64,000 nt of DNA, taken from the NCBI RefSeq assembly GCF_963924675.1, contig NC_089232.1, positions 47,036,522 to 47,100,521 of the forward strand, read 5' to 3'. A program made the translations under genes and the position numbers. Position 1 is the stretch's first letter; each line of letters opens with the position of its first letter. This document shows, one piece after another, positions 46,946 to 58,599 of this stretch. The notes under the pieces were generated by a model, which did no database searches, was not told where the DNA came from, and saw nothing but the letters and a program-made list of their open reading frames with translations. Origin of the DNA: Phocoena phocoena (lineage: Eukaryota > Chordata > Mammalia > Artiodactyla > Phocoenidae).

Positions 46946-47619
46946 AACAGAAACAAGAATAAAATTTAAAATAAAGTCTTTCCCCCAGCAAAGGGAGATT
47001 ATAAAAATCTTTCCGTTAAAGTTTTTTTTTTTTTTAATAATCTCCTCAAAGAGGTCTTGAGAATGAATTTACACTATTTGTGATGATGCAAGCTGAGAAT
47101 TGAAACTAAAATGGTCATAAATTGTTGGTAATCTAGGGACTCTGGCAGAAGTAATACAAAACCTTTCCAGAGGAGTATATCCTGAAACAAGGCTAGGAAT
47201 ATTCCTCAGAGAAACTTGACTGCTGGTGAGAGCATTTATTGGAATTATTGATTTAAAAAGTATAAAATTATTATGAAAACTAAAAGAAAAAGCTAAAATT
47301 TGGAAATTTTTAAAATACCTCAAATAAACCTAAATTCAAATAAAATCATATTTTAAATAATAAAATATTCAGAACTATACAAAAATGAAAATGGTATCTA
47401 ACAAACTAATGAGCTGAAGCTTATTTGACAAGTAATGGTAAGTGTATAGCTATATACTTCTATTAGAAGATCAAAGCCCCAAAATTAAGATGATAAATGA
47501 GCAATAAAAATAGATTAAAACATTTTTTAAATACAAAGAATGATAAAGATAAAAGCCTAAAGTAATATGTGAGTAATAATGTTATTCAATAAAAATATAT
47601 TGAATAACAATACTAAAAA

Positions 47620-47800
47620 TAATAACAGTAATAGTAACTAGCATTTATAAAGCTGTTACTATCTGCCAGGTACCACTTTTATTTTTATTAATTCATTTAA
47701 TAAACCACAACATGTAGACTACAGTTAATATTACAGTTTAAAGTTAGGAAAATAAAAACAGTAGAGAACTTTCTGAGGTTTACTTGTAAAACAATTAGTA
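47620..47800 (-). mobile_element. MIR-like SINE, antisense
   Basis: 'taactagcatttataaagct', 'atctgccaggtaccactttt' and 'attaattcatttaataaacc' is MIR read in antisense. Confidence 0.65.
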
Positions 47801-47824
47801 AAATAGATGACCCACTGCTGAAGT

Positions 47825-49990
47825 TAATCAAGAAAAAAACAGAAGGTACAAATACATAACATTAGATAAAAATGGAAAATGTAACTTTTAGTGCCAATAT
47901 TAAAATAATTATGCATATACTTTGAATAATGTTATGCTAATAAATTGGCAAAATAAGATGAAGTAGATTTTTTAAAAACTAAAATCTCTCAAGATGACAC
48001 AAAAGGAATATAAAATCTGAATAAATTAATAGCCATTTAAAAAAATTACCTTGGTAGTACTTAAAAATCCAACCACAAATTGTTCTGTCAAGCCTGTATA
48101 ATTTCACAGATGATTTCTGCCAAACTTTCATGGAAAATAGAATTTCAGTCTTACCTAAATCTTTCTAAATAATATAAAATGAGGAGCTCATTTTCTGAGG
48201 CCCATATAACCTTGATATCCAAAATAAACTAGGGCGGTATAAAAATTAATACTGCAAGCCAATATCACTTAGGAACATAGATACGATCATTCCAAACATA
48301 AAATTTAGATCAAAATACCCATGCATTTTGAAAAGGAACAAGGTGATGTTATCTTAGAATACAATTATGGCTTCATTTTGCAAGTTATATTAAGATAATT
48401 CATACAATACTACATTATAAAAAAATACACCATATGATCATCTTAACAGAAACCATAATATTCTTTGATAAAACTCAACTTACATTCATATTATAAGTAC
48501 TTACCAAACTAGTAATAGAAAAGAACATTCTTAATATGGTAAGAGATACCTATAAAAATCTGCAACGAACATTAAAATCAATGGTAAAATATTAGAGGTA
48601 CTTTGTTAAAATCAAAGAATGAGAAATGTCTGTGTTCATCTAATCATCAAGTAAGACAATACAAATTATAAGGAGTTGAAAGTATATGTAATTTTTAATG
48701 TCCTTGATGCAGATTTTCCACAGATTATTGTTTTGTATGTTATAAAACATTATATAGTGGCACCACATTATATCTATTTTCTTCAAATGTGCTATTTTCC
48801 TTAATGATGTATTTTTGGAATTCATTCAAATGGACTGACTACTCTCTGTTATATTTTACTTATAGGTAACATTGTATGACAACTCCATAGAAAAAGACCC
48901 AACTGGTCCTTCAGATCCATTATTAGAATTAAAAAGAGAGTTTAGTAAGGTGGCTAGTAGTTACATGAGCAATAAAAAATAAAAGGTACATACCTATATT
49001 ACAGCAAAGTTATCAAATATTAAGATACTATTTATACAAACAATACTAATATAAAGTAATTAATAAATCCAATGAAAAATATGCACATCTTTTGTAGAGA
49101 GAACTGTAAAACATTAATAAAGTTCTAAATGAACTGTGTAATTCACATAGAAAGCTGTAAATAGTTCTACCTGTTTCTTTGCAACAAAGCAGCTCTGATA
49201 ATCAAGTTGATAATTTTAAAATGATAATGATATAAAAGTTTGCCACTAAAGACATGTTAAAAGTATAAGACAAACTGTGACTCAACATGAATATACTTAC
49301 AATACATATGATAGAAATGAATCAATATTGGGAATATATAAACTGATCAAATATATAGATTAAAAAAAGAATCCAACAAAAATTTGGGCAAAACATATGC
49401 ATAAGCATATCACAGAAGAGAAAACTCAAATAATAACAACAAGAAAACATCAAGAGATTTCAAATCTCTCTAGTGATCCTGGCAAGGAAAGAAAAAACAC
49501 TATTACCACAACTTTCACTAAACTGTAATAAATTTTAAATCAGGAAGATCTATAAAATGGTTGCATGAATACTGGCACAAACACTTTGGAAAGTAATAAT
49601 GGCAATATCTGTAAAGTTGAAGATGTGCAGACCATAAAACCCAACAATTTTACAAACTGTCTTGTTCATGAATATACTTTGTTTATTTCATTATAACTGC
49701 AAAAACCTGAAAACAACCTAAAAACTCACTAAGAGGAAAATAGGCAAATAAATTGATATATGCATATGTTATACATAATATTTATAACATATACTGTACA
49801 CAATTGCATACAAAAATATATATTGTATACTATAACATATATTACAATATATACAATATATAGTGCTATATTAGTATATATGTTTATATGAAAATTATAA
49901 TATAGATATATATTTACATAGAATTTGACACATTAGTGGGAAAGAATGAAATAAAGGTAGCCATAACAATCTGCATTAAACTAGCAAACA
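47825..49990 (+). mobile_element. Old L1M ORF2, sense, highly fragmented
   Basis: Pieces appear in ORF2 order: pre-RT at 47825-48090 ('ctaataaattggcaaaata'), RT at 48090-48610 ('ctgcaagccaatatcactta', 'catatgatcatcttaacag'), 48885-49150 ('gagagtttagtaaggtggc'), and the 3' part at 49370-49760 ('aatttgggcaaaacatatgc'). Gaps and insertions lie between. No frame survives. Confidence 0.6.
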
Positions 49991-50029
49991 TTTCACTGAC
50001 CAAAAATAATACAAAGTAAATATCGATAC

Positions 50030-50330
50030 ATTAGTAATGCTACTGTGAACATTTTGTGCATGTCCTTGAAATTCACTGGTATTCATTGCTATTGGATATA
50101 TACCTAGGAGGGGAATTACTGGATCTTATAACATAGTTAATTCTTTATGTTCTTACAGCAGAATTTGAAAGTTTTCCAAAATAATTGTACCTATTTTCAT
50201 TCTCAACACCAATATATAAGAATTTCATTTGCTCCACATCCTTGCTAATTTAACATTTGGTATTTTCAGCTTTACAAAATGTAACCAAACCCACCATCTG
50301 GAGTATGGTCATAATCATGTATTTTCTGTT
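50030..50330 (-). mobile_element. Old L1M ORF2 3' part, antisense
   Basis: 'ggatatatacctaggagggg', 'tcaacaccaatatataagaa' and 'gctccacatccttgctaat' is antisense L1. It lies head-on to the sense L1M just upstream. Confidence 0.7.
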
Positions 50331-50334
50331 AGTT

Positions 50335-51500
50335 TGACTATCACTGTGCCCATCTAGTGATCCCAAAAATGGTGGGTTTTTTTTTCCTGTTTTGAACCTT
50401 TATAAACTGAAACTCACACTATTTACTTCAAGTGTGTCCATGAACAGTCTGAATAAATAACCTGATCTCTGTTCACTATTCATCCATACCATCATTCCCT
50501 TAATAATTTAATTCAGGAACACAGAAGACAATGCATATAGGCCTATTCATATTCCTGATGTCTAACTTATCCTCCATAAAAGCTTCTTCATTCAACATTA
50601 TTTTGTGGCTTTCTGTGATCTTTCACAATAGAGACCCCTTATCCTAATTCTCTTTCTCAGTAAGATTTCTCACTCTATTGCAAGCTCCCAACAAAGGAAA
50701 AATCTGTCTATATATCTTATTTTGGATTTTATTTTTCATAATGCTTTATATGTATTCAAGGACCAGGTTTGGTATATTTGTGGGCAAATTTAATAAGTAA
50801 ATCCATATGCCTTATTAGCTATTTTGGAGTTCATGGAAATGAGCTGACATTTAATGAGCAAATACAGATTCCGCTGCACCGAAACATCTGCCAGTTGCTT
50901 CCTGAGGCTCTCTTATTGGTGGACTTATCCTTTTGGGTTTACTTTGTGTCTCTTTTTAAAGATTTGTTTAGATCAATAATAAAATGGTATTCTTTCTTAA
51001 ACCTTGCCTAGGACCTTGAAAAACACACACGGTCTTTAAAAAAAGATGTCTTTATTCTTTTGCACTTTGACTTTTGCTCTGGTTATGACCGAAATAGTCT
51101 GGGTTTTAAAAAGTGATTCATTTTCTTAAATGCTTAAGAAAAAATACTAAAGACAAAACGATTATTTTATCTCCTATATAGTGGTTCACAATAAATTCAT
51201 ATATCGGTTCTATTGAGAAATAAGTTAAAAAAATACTACAACCTCTGATTATACCTGAAGATTTAGCCAGAAGTCAACTGAAATCTTTTGAGCACTTCTA
51301 CATGACAAGCAATTTTCACTATCTTTTTAATCCTCTAATTAATACTATTGGAAAAGTATTCTAGTTTATATCTCCTAATGGGCAATATTCAAATAAATAG
51401 ATCTCATAAACAGTAAGTAGCAGAGTTTAGAAATTAAGTGATTGATTAATTATGTGTTTTAAAATCAGATTTTCATGTTGGGACTGTTAGAACATTAAAA
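50335..51500. other. Mostly unassigned stretch
   Basis: 50550-50765 is faintly L2-like and 51290-51440 faintly MIR-like. The 80-codon frame at 50769-51011 lies in a less AT-biased block but has no known motif. Confidence 0.35.
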
Positions 51501-51524
51501 GTAGCAGAATTGCTTTTTCTTTTC

Positions 51525-51605
51525 ACCAGTGTACCTGTGTTTCACATAGTGCCTGAGACTTAGTAAATATTCAATCAACATATTTTTAGGTAAATAAATG
51601 GCATG
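51525..51605 (+). mobile_element. L2/MIR-like 3' tail
   Basis: 'cacatagtgcctgagacttag' then 'taaatattcaatcaacat' is the L2/MIR 3' end. Confidence 0.5.
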
Positions 51606-51609
51606 AATA

Positions 51610-52525
51610 ATGTCATATGCTTTAAAATCTGACAGCAGCATACAAGATGAATGTGAATAGAGAGACAGGATGAATAATTAGATCTTTTTGATAGTATTTT
51701 GAGTGTGAAAGTATTAAGAATCTTAAGGTCACTTCAGTGGGAATGGAAAAGAAAGGACAAAAATTATAAGATTGGCAGTCATATAGGATCTCTGTGTGGC
51801 TTATACCTCACTGAGGAAAATAATGAACCTGAATGACTAGTTGTTTGATACATTGATTACAATTATTATTTTGCAATCTTTATTATATGTTGTCACTGTA
51901 CTAGACACAACTTATTTTATTCATCACATCTTTACTCAACTTCCCAAAGACTCTCACTTTATGGCAAGCTCTCAGTCTGGAGAATTTTTGCTGGTAGTGT
52001 GGATAGAAATTTTTCAAAGAATTTACTGTGGATGCAAAATCAGGTGCACATAAAATTGAGATATGGCTCTAATTTAGGTCATGTTAGTATTTCCCTGCCT
52101 AACATAAAGCCCAGACCTTCAAGGACCACATTTATTTATTTCACTTTGTACTTCCTAAACATGGTGTGTTGTTTGCAAAATAACTACAGTTGTTTAAGTG
52201 AAATAATATTTTTGGCTCTTAAGGGATATTTTTCAAAGACAGCTAACTGATGTAAAACTTGAGTATCTGAGTTAAAGGAAACCATTTTCCTAATATCTGA
52301 AGAAGTCTGCATGGGAATTCATCATTATTATTATCAGTAGGCAGTGTGTTGAACACCAGAAAAACTGGATATTATTCAGTCTGAAAGCTTTGAGGGCGCA
52401 CTATACATCACCTCATTGCTTTTTAATAGACTTGAACGTAGGACTTAGGTGTGTGGAGAACAAGAATTGCAATGGTTTCTCATATATTCAGAATTTTTAA
52501 CCATGAATATCACATACAAAATAGA
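51610..52525. other. Unassigned stretch
   Basis: No gene or repeat recognised. The frames at 51841-52250 have no known motif. Confidence 0.4.
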
Positions 52526-52621
52526 CATTTTTTTTTTTTTTTCCCCTGGTATCAGTTAAGAAATATAAATATATCTGATCTCGGGTGGCCTTGGCCTGCA
52601 GCAGCTTGAAGCAGGGTTTCA

Positions 52622-52690
52622 TTTCCCGGCCAGAGATTGAGGTCGGGTTGCAGCACTGAGAGCACCAAATCCTAACCACTAGACCAGCGG
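52622..52690 (-). other. tRNA-Glu-like block attached to the LTR
   Basis: On the minus strand the sequence begins 'tggtctagtggttaggattt', equal to the pol III A-box region of tRNA-Glu, with a CTC triplet where the anticodon would be and a degenerate B-box region before 'ggccgggaaa'. It has no matching acceptor stem, so it is not a functional tRNA. The likely source is a tRNA-Glu-type SINE head absorbed by this LTR family. Confidence 0.7.
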
Positions 52691-53310
52691 TCAGTGACAA
52701 GGCCCTGGCCCTTCGGCTTTGCAGAAAAGAATTCCCACAAAGACGGAAAGTAGTGAAACAAAGTGTCTATTAGGAGAAAAAAGAGTAGAGTACATATGGA
52801 TAGACACACAGGTGAGCTCAGAGAGTCCCGCCCTCATGGTAGTTTAAATCACTTATATGGGGCATTTCTTCCGGGTTTCTTTGGCCAATCATTTTGATTT
52901 GCCTAGTTCAGGGTCTGTATTTCGTATATCTCAGGATCCTCCCATGTATGAGCATGCACCTCTTAGCCAAGATGGATTCCACCTAAGAGGCCTATGGGTA
53001 GCTGGCATCATTTACTATGGAGTGATGCCCCCTCACTCCTTGTGGCGCCCCCTCACTTTTTGACCTACAAGGAGCCTTTCTGCGCATGTGTATTCAGGGA
53101 GGTCTCCTGACTTCAAGAATGAGAAATATGTGGTCTCTTATCTATCTGGGCAGGGCCCAGCCTCCTCTCTCAATTGTCCTGCTATTCTCATCTTGGAGTA
53201 ACAGTCCACAGGGAACGAATCTCCAGTTGCTTTACCCTGGGGGAGGGCCATCTACCTCCTTCCTCAAATCCACTTTATACCATATTATTGTGTCGTCAAG
53301 AATATAGAAT

Positions 53311-53520
53311 TTTTTTTTTTTTTTTTTGCGGTACGCGGGCCTCTCACTGTTGTGGCCTCTCCTGTTGCAGAGCACAGGCTCCGGATGCGCAGGCTCAGCG
53401 GCCATGGCTCACGGGCCCAGCCGCTCCGCGGCATGTGGGATCTTCCCGGACCGGGGCACGAACCCGTGTCCCCTGCATCGGCAGGCGGGCTCTCAACCAC
53501 TGCGCCACCAGGGAAGTCCC
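53311..53520 (-). mobile_element. CHR-2-type SINE, antisense, inside LTR
   Basis: Poly(A) appears as T's at 53311-53327, then the full-length SINE to 'ccaccagggaagtccc'. The target-site duplication 'aagaatatagaat' (53298-53310) matches 'aagaatattagaat' (53521-53534) apart from one base. Many CpGs are intact, so it is young. Confidence 0.96.
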
Positions 53521-53566
53521 AAGAATATTAGAATTTTTATACTTGAAAGTTAGATTGGCTATACTG

Positions 53567-53722
53567 TTTTGTTCTAGAGATGAAGTTACGATTCAAAAAA
53601 CATAAGTTCCTCTCTGGTGTCCACACCTTATGGCAGGGAAACAGTTTTGTTCTAGAGATGAAGTTACGATTCAAAAAACATAAGTTCCTCTCTGGTGTCC
53701 ACACCTTATGGCAGGGAAACAG
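53567..53722. repeat. Exact 78-bp tandem duplication
   Basis: Units 53567-53644 and 53645-53722 are identical as far as I can read, beginning 'ttttgttctagagatgaag' and ending 'cagggaaacag'. See findings. Confidence 0.96.
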
Positions 53723-54039
53723 TGTCTTTAAATTTCCCAAATCTTAGTAACACTGGAAACTAATATATTTTGGAACTAAGTTAATTTTGGAAAAGAAAAA
53801 TCTGAGGTAAATAAGCTATTTGAACAACTTACAACTTTATTTATGAAAGTTGTCAAGTTACATATGTTTTGAAACTGGCTCAGGGAACATAATATGTAAA
53901 GTATGGTTAGCTATTGACTTGGGAATCACCTTACTCTGCAATTTCTTTTCTTATTCATAATCAGATATTGGAGCAGAAGCTTTGCAGTATTTACTTGAAC
54001 TCTATCTCACTCCTCTTTCTGAAAGTGGATGATTCTGAA

Positions 54040-54205
54040 ATTTTCATGCATATGAGAATCACCTGGGGAGCTTATAAAAATCCCAGTGCCAGGCCACACC
54101 TCATGTGAACTAAATAGAAATCTCTGGAGATGGGACATAAGAATCAGTAATTTTTAAAGTTTCCTAGATGATTCCAATATAAGATTGAAAACTAATGCTC
54201 TAGAT
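54040..54205 (+). mobile_element. MER5-like hAT-Charlie element
   Basis: 'gcatatgagaatcacctgggg', 'agcttataaaaatcccagtg' and 'ggacataagaatcagtaat' followed by 'aaaactaatgctctag' is the reading of a MER5A/B-type element. Confidence 0.75.
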
Positions 54206-54209
54206 TCTG

Positions 54210-54840
54210 AATTTCCTCTTTCTCAGGTGAAATGTGTTGTATGAGAATATTAAATGCTTGGTATAAAGCTAAATGTCTAATTTCCATATTGAGGTAAGGT
54301 GTCAAAAGCTCTGAACCTTTTATCCACATGCTCTTGCTCTAACATTAATCATTTGCCTCATCCTAAGGCAGACTTCTTGCTGTCAATTTTTTATTCTTAA
54401 GGCATCCGAGATAAAGAAGACACATGGTCCACCTTTCTTTAATACAAAAGAAGCTATCTGTGTGTTGGATTTCAATTACACTTTTTAGGAATTGATTCTG
54501 TCTAAATAAATAAATGCAACTAATTAGCAACTGATGCTGGCTTGAGGCTGGAAAACCTAATTCCAAATGTATTTAATTTCAAACATGCAGCAATTGAAAT
54601 AAATGGCAGATATTCACCACAGTTAAAATATCTATATGTCAAACACCAGATTGCTGATAACTCTTCTTTCTGTGAATATTAACTTTTGTGCTCAGACTTT
54701 GAATGAAAATGTAAGCCACCACAGGAAAGAAATGTGGAGGGAATATTGGATATGCTCCTTTTATTTTTTTAACCTTTAATTTTATGGGCACATGTGTGCT
54801 AGTGAATTTAGTAGTAGAAATAACTGTCTGCCTGGAATAA
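54210..54840. other. Unassigned stretch
   Basis: No gene or repeat recognised. Confidence 0.4.
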
Positions 54841-54854
54841 AACATTTCCTAAGT

Positions 54855-55055
54855 GTCTGGCCATGTGCTCAAGGGCTTCACATTTATTAACATATTTATT
54901 TTTATGATGATAATTATTTCCATTTTATTGGTGAAGAAACTGATGTTTATAGACTTTAAATAGCTTGTCTCCAAGTTCTCTGGCAGATCTAGAATCTAAA
55001 CTTGATTGTGTATAATTCTAAAAGTACTTCCATGCAATCACCATGCTACACTAAC
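54855..55055 (-). mobile_element. MIR SINE, antisense
   Basis: 'gtgctcaagggcttcacatt', 'ttccattttattggtgaaga' and 'tggcagatctagaatctaaa' to 'caccatgctacac' follows MIR in antisense over most of its length. Confidence 0.75.
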
Positions 55056-55174
55056 CATTAATTAAAACTGTCAACTTACCATGAAAAATAGTTTATGAGG
55101 TTAATGCAAACGATGGAAAAATTACAAGATTTTTAACATTCTCTGCAATTTTATATCCTTTCCTCTCTTTGGTG

Positions 55175-55310
55175 CATAAATCCATTTATCAAACACCTAT
55201 TAAGCATCTACTCACAGGCACACTGTTGGATTCTAAGAAAATAGGGATGAAACATACGGCCTTTCCCTCAAGAAGCTTAAAGTTGTAAGGGAGATGAAAG
55301 CTTGAAAGAT
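55175..55310 (+). mobile_element. Ancient mammalian repeat fragment
   Basis: 'ttatcaaacacctattaagc', 'ggcacactgttggattctaag' and 'ctttccctcaagaagcttaa' match the same old repeat class as 13985-14450. Confidence 0.5.
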
Positions 55311-55342
55311 CAACTTTTCATTTATGGATTGTTTGGTGTAAG

Positions 55343-55624
55343 ATGAAAAGAAATACAATCCAGATGGCACAGTTGACATACCTCGAACAATTAAAGAGTC
55401 ACTTAGTCCACTGGGACCCGGTAGAAGACGAAAACATAGGTATAGGTTGGGCCTCCATAAAAAGTTTCCATTATTGTCAAGTTATCCGGAGAGTAATTTT
55501 TATTGTCAAATATAACAATGAACACACATACAAAACTCACAAAAACAAACGCAAACACAGGGACATGTATATGGGGAAACATATTTTGAACATGAAACTG
55601 GCCGTTTGGCTTTATACATACTAA
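55343..55624 (+). other. Unidentified open segment with exon-like features
   Basis: I do not recognise this. Its first 150 bases have four CpGs in an otherwise CpG-poor area. Two frames are open: the ATG frame for 93 codons, and a second frame that gives a polar, basic peptide including 'GTVDIPRTIKESLSPLGPG'. An AG precedes 55343 and a GT follows at 55493. No family match is known to me, and neither flank offers a supporting exon. It may be a conserved exon, a retrocopy piece or chance. Confidence 0.2.
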
Positions 55625-56420
55625 AAAACTCTAGAACTTGTTTTTGATTTTTAGTTATATTTTTAATTGATGCACAGTTTAAATGTGTTAAAAGTTGTCC
55701 TTTTTAGTGTACACTTTTATGTGTTGAGAGATGTGTAAAATCATGTGTCAACACCACAATATTTTTTCAAATTTTTGTTATTTTAACCATATGGATCCCT
55801 CTCCATATAAAGAATGTGAAAACATATAACACCAGCAAAAAATATTTCTAACTTTTGGCCAGTCACAGTCAAAAAAATATGTGTGAGTTCAACATGAGGC
55901 AAAATTCAATAATTAAGAAATTAGACTTTTTTTATGGAAATTGATCACAAAAGAAAGTGTCATGACATTAAAATGATCATATATGTACTACTTCTATAGA
56001 GCTTTTGTGCAACACTAACAAGTTTTTAAAAGGGAATATAGGTTTCCTTAAGTTACAAACTTCTAATGAAGAGAATATTAATGTGAACCAAGAATATAGG
56101 ATATACATGTGACCTGATAAATTAAGACCAAGAGCTAAATAGTAGAAGCTGCAAAAGCATATTCTAACTAACTGACCTTATTTTATTGGAAAAGGCCATG
56201 GGCCTACATTTTAAGATGTGACATTAGGTTAAAGATCATTTCTGTTCCTTGAGGTACATATGTAACTGAAAGCATGAGGGATTATTGACCATTGCAATAT
56301 AGGGATACATGTCCATTTCTGGTTGGTCAAAACTTTACTAGCATCCTTTTTCCAGTCATTGGGATATGTTTTGCTCTCTGGAAAATAATCAAATCACTTA
56401 TCAATTGAAAGTTTCTTTTT
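55625..56420. other. Unassigned AT-rich stretch
   Basis: 'aattgatgcacagtttaaat' and 'ttgagagatgtgtaaaatcatg' near 55660-55760 faintly resemble antisense L1. Nothing else is recognised. Confidence 0.35.
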
Positions 56421-56424
56421 TAAA

Positions 56425-56690
56425 AATTAATTAATTAATTTTATTGAAGTATAATTGACCTACAACACTATGTTAGTTCCAGGTGCACAACATAGTGTTT
56501 TGAAATTTCTACACATTACAAAATGATCACCACAATAAGTCTAGTTACCATCTGTCACCATATAATATTATTGACTATATTCCCCATGCTGTACATTTCA
56601 AACCCATCACCAATTTACTTTATAACTGGAGATTACCTCTTAATCTCCCTCACCTATTTTACTTATTCTCTCACCTCCCAGAAAGCTTCT
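56425..56690 (-). mobile_element. Old L1 3' UTR end, antisense
   Basis: 'ttattgaagtataattgacc', 'tgttagttccaggtgcacaac' and 'gatcaccacaataagtctag' is the antisense 3' end of an old L1M. Confidence 0.8.
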
Positions 56691-56694
56691 TTTC

Positions 56695-57185
56695 TGATAT
56701 GTTTCTTCTTTGACTTTATGCATTATTTGCCCCAAATCTCGGTATTATGTATAGATATACTAATGCTTATGATAAGGCAATTTCAACTGCAGCCAAAGCT
56801 ACATACAAGCTCTGTGAAATTGCAGTAACATTAAAGTGTCTTGTGCTTAAGGTATAACATCTCTGATATGGGCTCCATGGGTCAGGTAAAGAGCTGCAGC
56901 AATGAGGAAAATAAGACCTTAGGGCATAAAATTCATATTAAAATATCTTTAACCACTCTGCAGTTTACTAATGCATACTCTTACAGTAGCAGAGCATCAA
57001 CAAAACTATTCATTTGATTTCCCACAATTGCTAGGCTTTCCAAATGGAGCTGGAGACCATTTTCAAATAGAGATTTGTCATCCTCTCTGACAAATAATCT
57101 CATCAGCCTACCCAGCCTCATGATTGTTAGTTTTAATTTGCTAGTGAGGAGACTTTGCTTTAATTCGTCTGCTCATGAGACTTTG
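56695..57185. other. Unassigned stretch
   Basis: No gene or repeat recognised. 56990-57185 is noted in the findings as a candidate conserved non-coding block. Confidence 0.35.
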
Positions 57186-57214
57186 TACCTGCTATTCTCT
57201 CATTACAGTGGCTT

Positions 57215-57745
57215 TAAAATATAGCTGGGAGTCTTTGACACTCCTCACTTTGAAGGGTGGAGGCTATATCCTCTCCAATTAAATGTGGCGTGGACTTAGT
57301 TACTTGCTTTTAATAAACAGAATAAATGTGTCATAAATGATGCTATATGACTTCTGAGACTAGGTCAAAAATGACCTGTTTGTCTCTTTCTTAGCTTGCT
57401 CATTCAGGGGGAAGCCAGTTGCCATGTCAGGAATATACTTAAGATATCCTGTGGAGAGGTCCACATGGAGAAAACCTGAGATCTCCTACTAGTAACCAGC
57501 TCCTCACTATGTGTGTTGGCCATCTTGCAATCAGAGGTTCCAGTCCCTGTCAGGCCTTCAGATAACTGCAGCCCAGCTGATATCTTATCTGCAACCTCAT
57601 GATAGAACCTGAGACACACTGTCCAGTGAAGTTTCTTCCTAATCATTAACCCACAGAAACTATGAACAATAATAAACATATTATTGTTTTATGACACTAA
57701 ATTTTGAGTTAATTTATCTGATAGCAATAGATGTAATACAGATTT
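57215..57745 (+). mobile_element. Ancient LTR-like repeat
   Basis: 'gtggagaggtccacatggag', 'ggccttcagataactgcagc', 'tgcaacctcatgatagaacc' and the end 'gatagcaatagatgtaatacag' follow a common mammalian LTR-like repeat, with an AATAAA near 57669. The family is not named. Confidence 0.6.
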
Positions 57746-57849
57746 TGGTACCTAGTAGTAGCATCCTCCTTTAACAAACCCTTTAACAAAATGAACTGCT
57801 ATGTCCTCAGCCTCTCCCTCTGATGGGAGAACATGTTTGTTGTTTCATC

Positions 57850-58158
57850 TCCTGTATGTCTTATTTACATGTCACCTTCTTAGTGAGACATTCCCTAACC
57901 ATCTTATGTAAAATTAAACAACAACACATCCAAAATTCTTATCTCTCTTCCCTGTATTATAACTGTCCTTAATATTAAATACAACATATTATACATTTTG
58001 CTTCATTATGACATTTTGTTTATCTCCTTCCTGCAGAATATAATCACAATCAGGGCTAGAAGTTTGTCTGTTTCATTAAATGCTTTATTCTAGTTCCTAA
58101 TACTATGTCTGGGACACAGTAACAGTCAATAGACAATTGTTGAATGAATGAATGACCA
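57850..58158 (+). mobile_element. L2 element 3' end, sense
   Basis: 'acatgtcaccttcttagtgag', 'acattccctaaccatcttat', 'tatgtctgggacacagtaac' and 'tgttgaatgaatgaatg' is the L2 3' end in order. Confidence 0.8.
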
Positions 58159-58530
58159 TGGGGAACAAAGCAATGTTGCATGATAATGAGTTCAAGGGCA
58201 TGGGCCATCTTCTGAGGGAGGTGTGGTTCTCTATGACATGTGTGCTTGCCTAGACCATGAAAGTGAGAATAAGTAGGAGTGAGTAGTGAGAATTGGTGGG
58301 GGAGTAGTGAGAATGAGAGGGGAGAGTGGTGGCAGAGGGTAGACACTGTTTCAAGATTAGACATGTCCAAGTACAAGGGACACAGCTGCTAAGGAGTTTA
58401 CATAAGGACAAAAAGGAAAAAACAAAAACAAAACTTTCTATTTAGATTTCTTACTAACAGAAATACACTCAAATTTCTTTGTTTTCAACCCACTTTTAAT
58501 CAAGTTGAATTCTTTTTTTATACATATAAA

Positions 58531-58566
58531 TATTATATATATATATACACACACACACACATACAC
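58531..58566. repeat. (TA)n(CA)n microsatellite
   Basis: Short TA and CA runs with one interruption. Confidence 0.9.
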
Positions 58567-58599
58567 ATAATATGTATAGGCCAAAAAGTTGTGATCTAG

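Larger units (their letters stand above)
52530..53745 (-). mobile_element. ERV LTR, BTLTR1-like, minus strand (SINE inside)
   Basis: The plus strand shows 'ggcccttcggctttgcagaa', 'aagaattcccacaaagacgg', 'tttctttggccaatcatttt', 'ctttctgcgcatgtgtattc' and 'aggagcctttctg', a series I recognise from the bovine BTLTR1 LTR group. Read on the minus strand, U3 lies at higher coordinates, a TATA-like ATATAAG is at 52852-52858, and U5-like sequence runs to about 52700. A tRNA-Glu-like block and a poly(A) follow. A CHR-2 SINE interrupts it at 53311-53520, and a 78-bp tandem duplication lies at its U3 side. The outer boundaries are approximate and inclusion of the duplication is inferred. Confidence 0.7.

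Noticed and set aside
52622..52690. tRNA-Glu gene
   Set aside because: Only the 5' half and anticodon region look like tRNA. The acceptor stem and B box are degenerate, and the block is part of a repeat.
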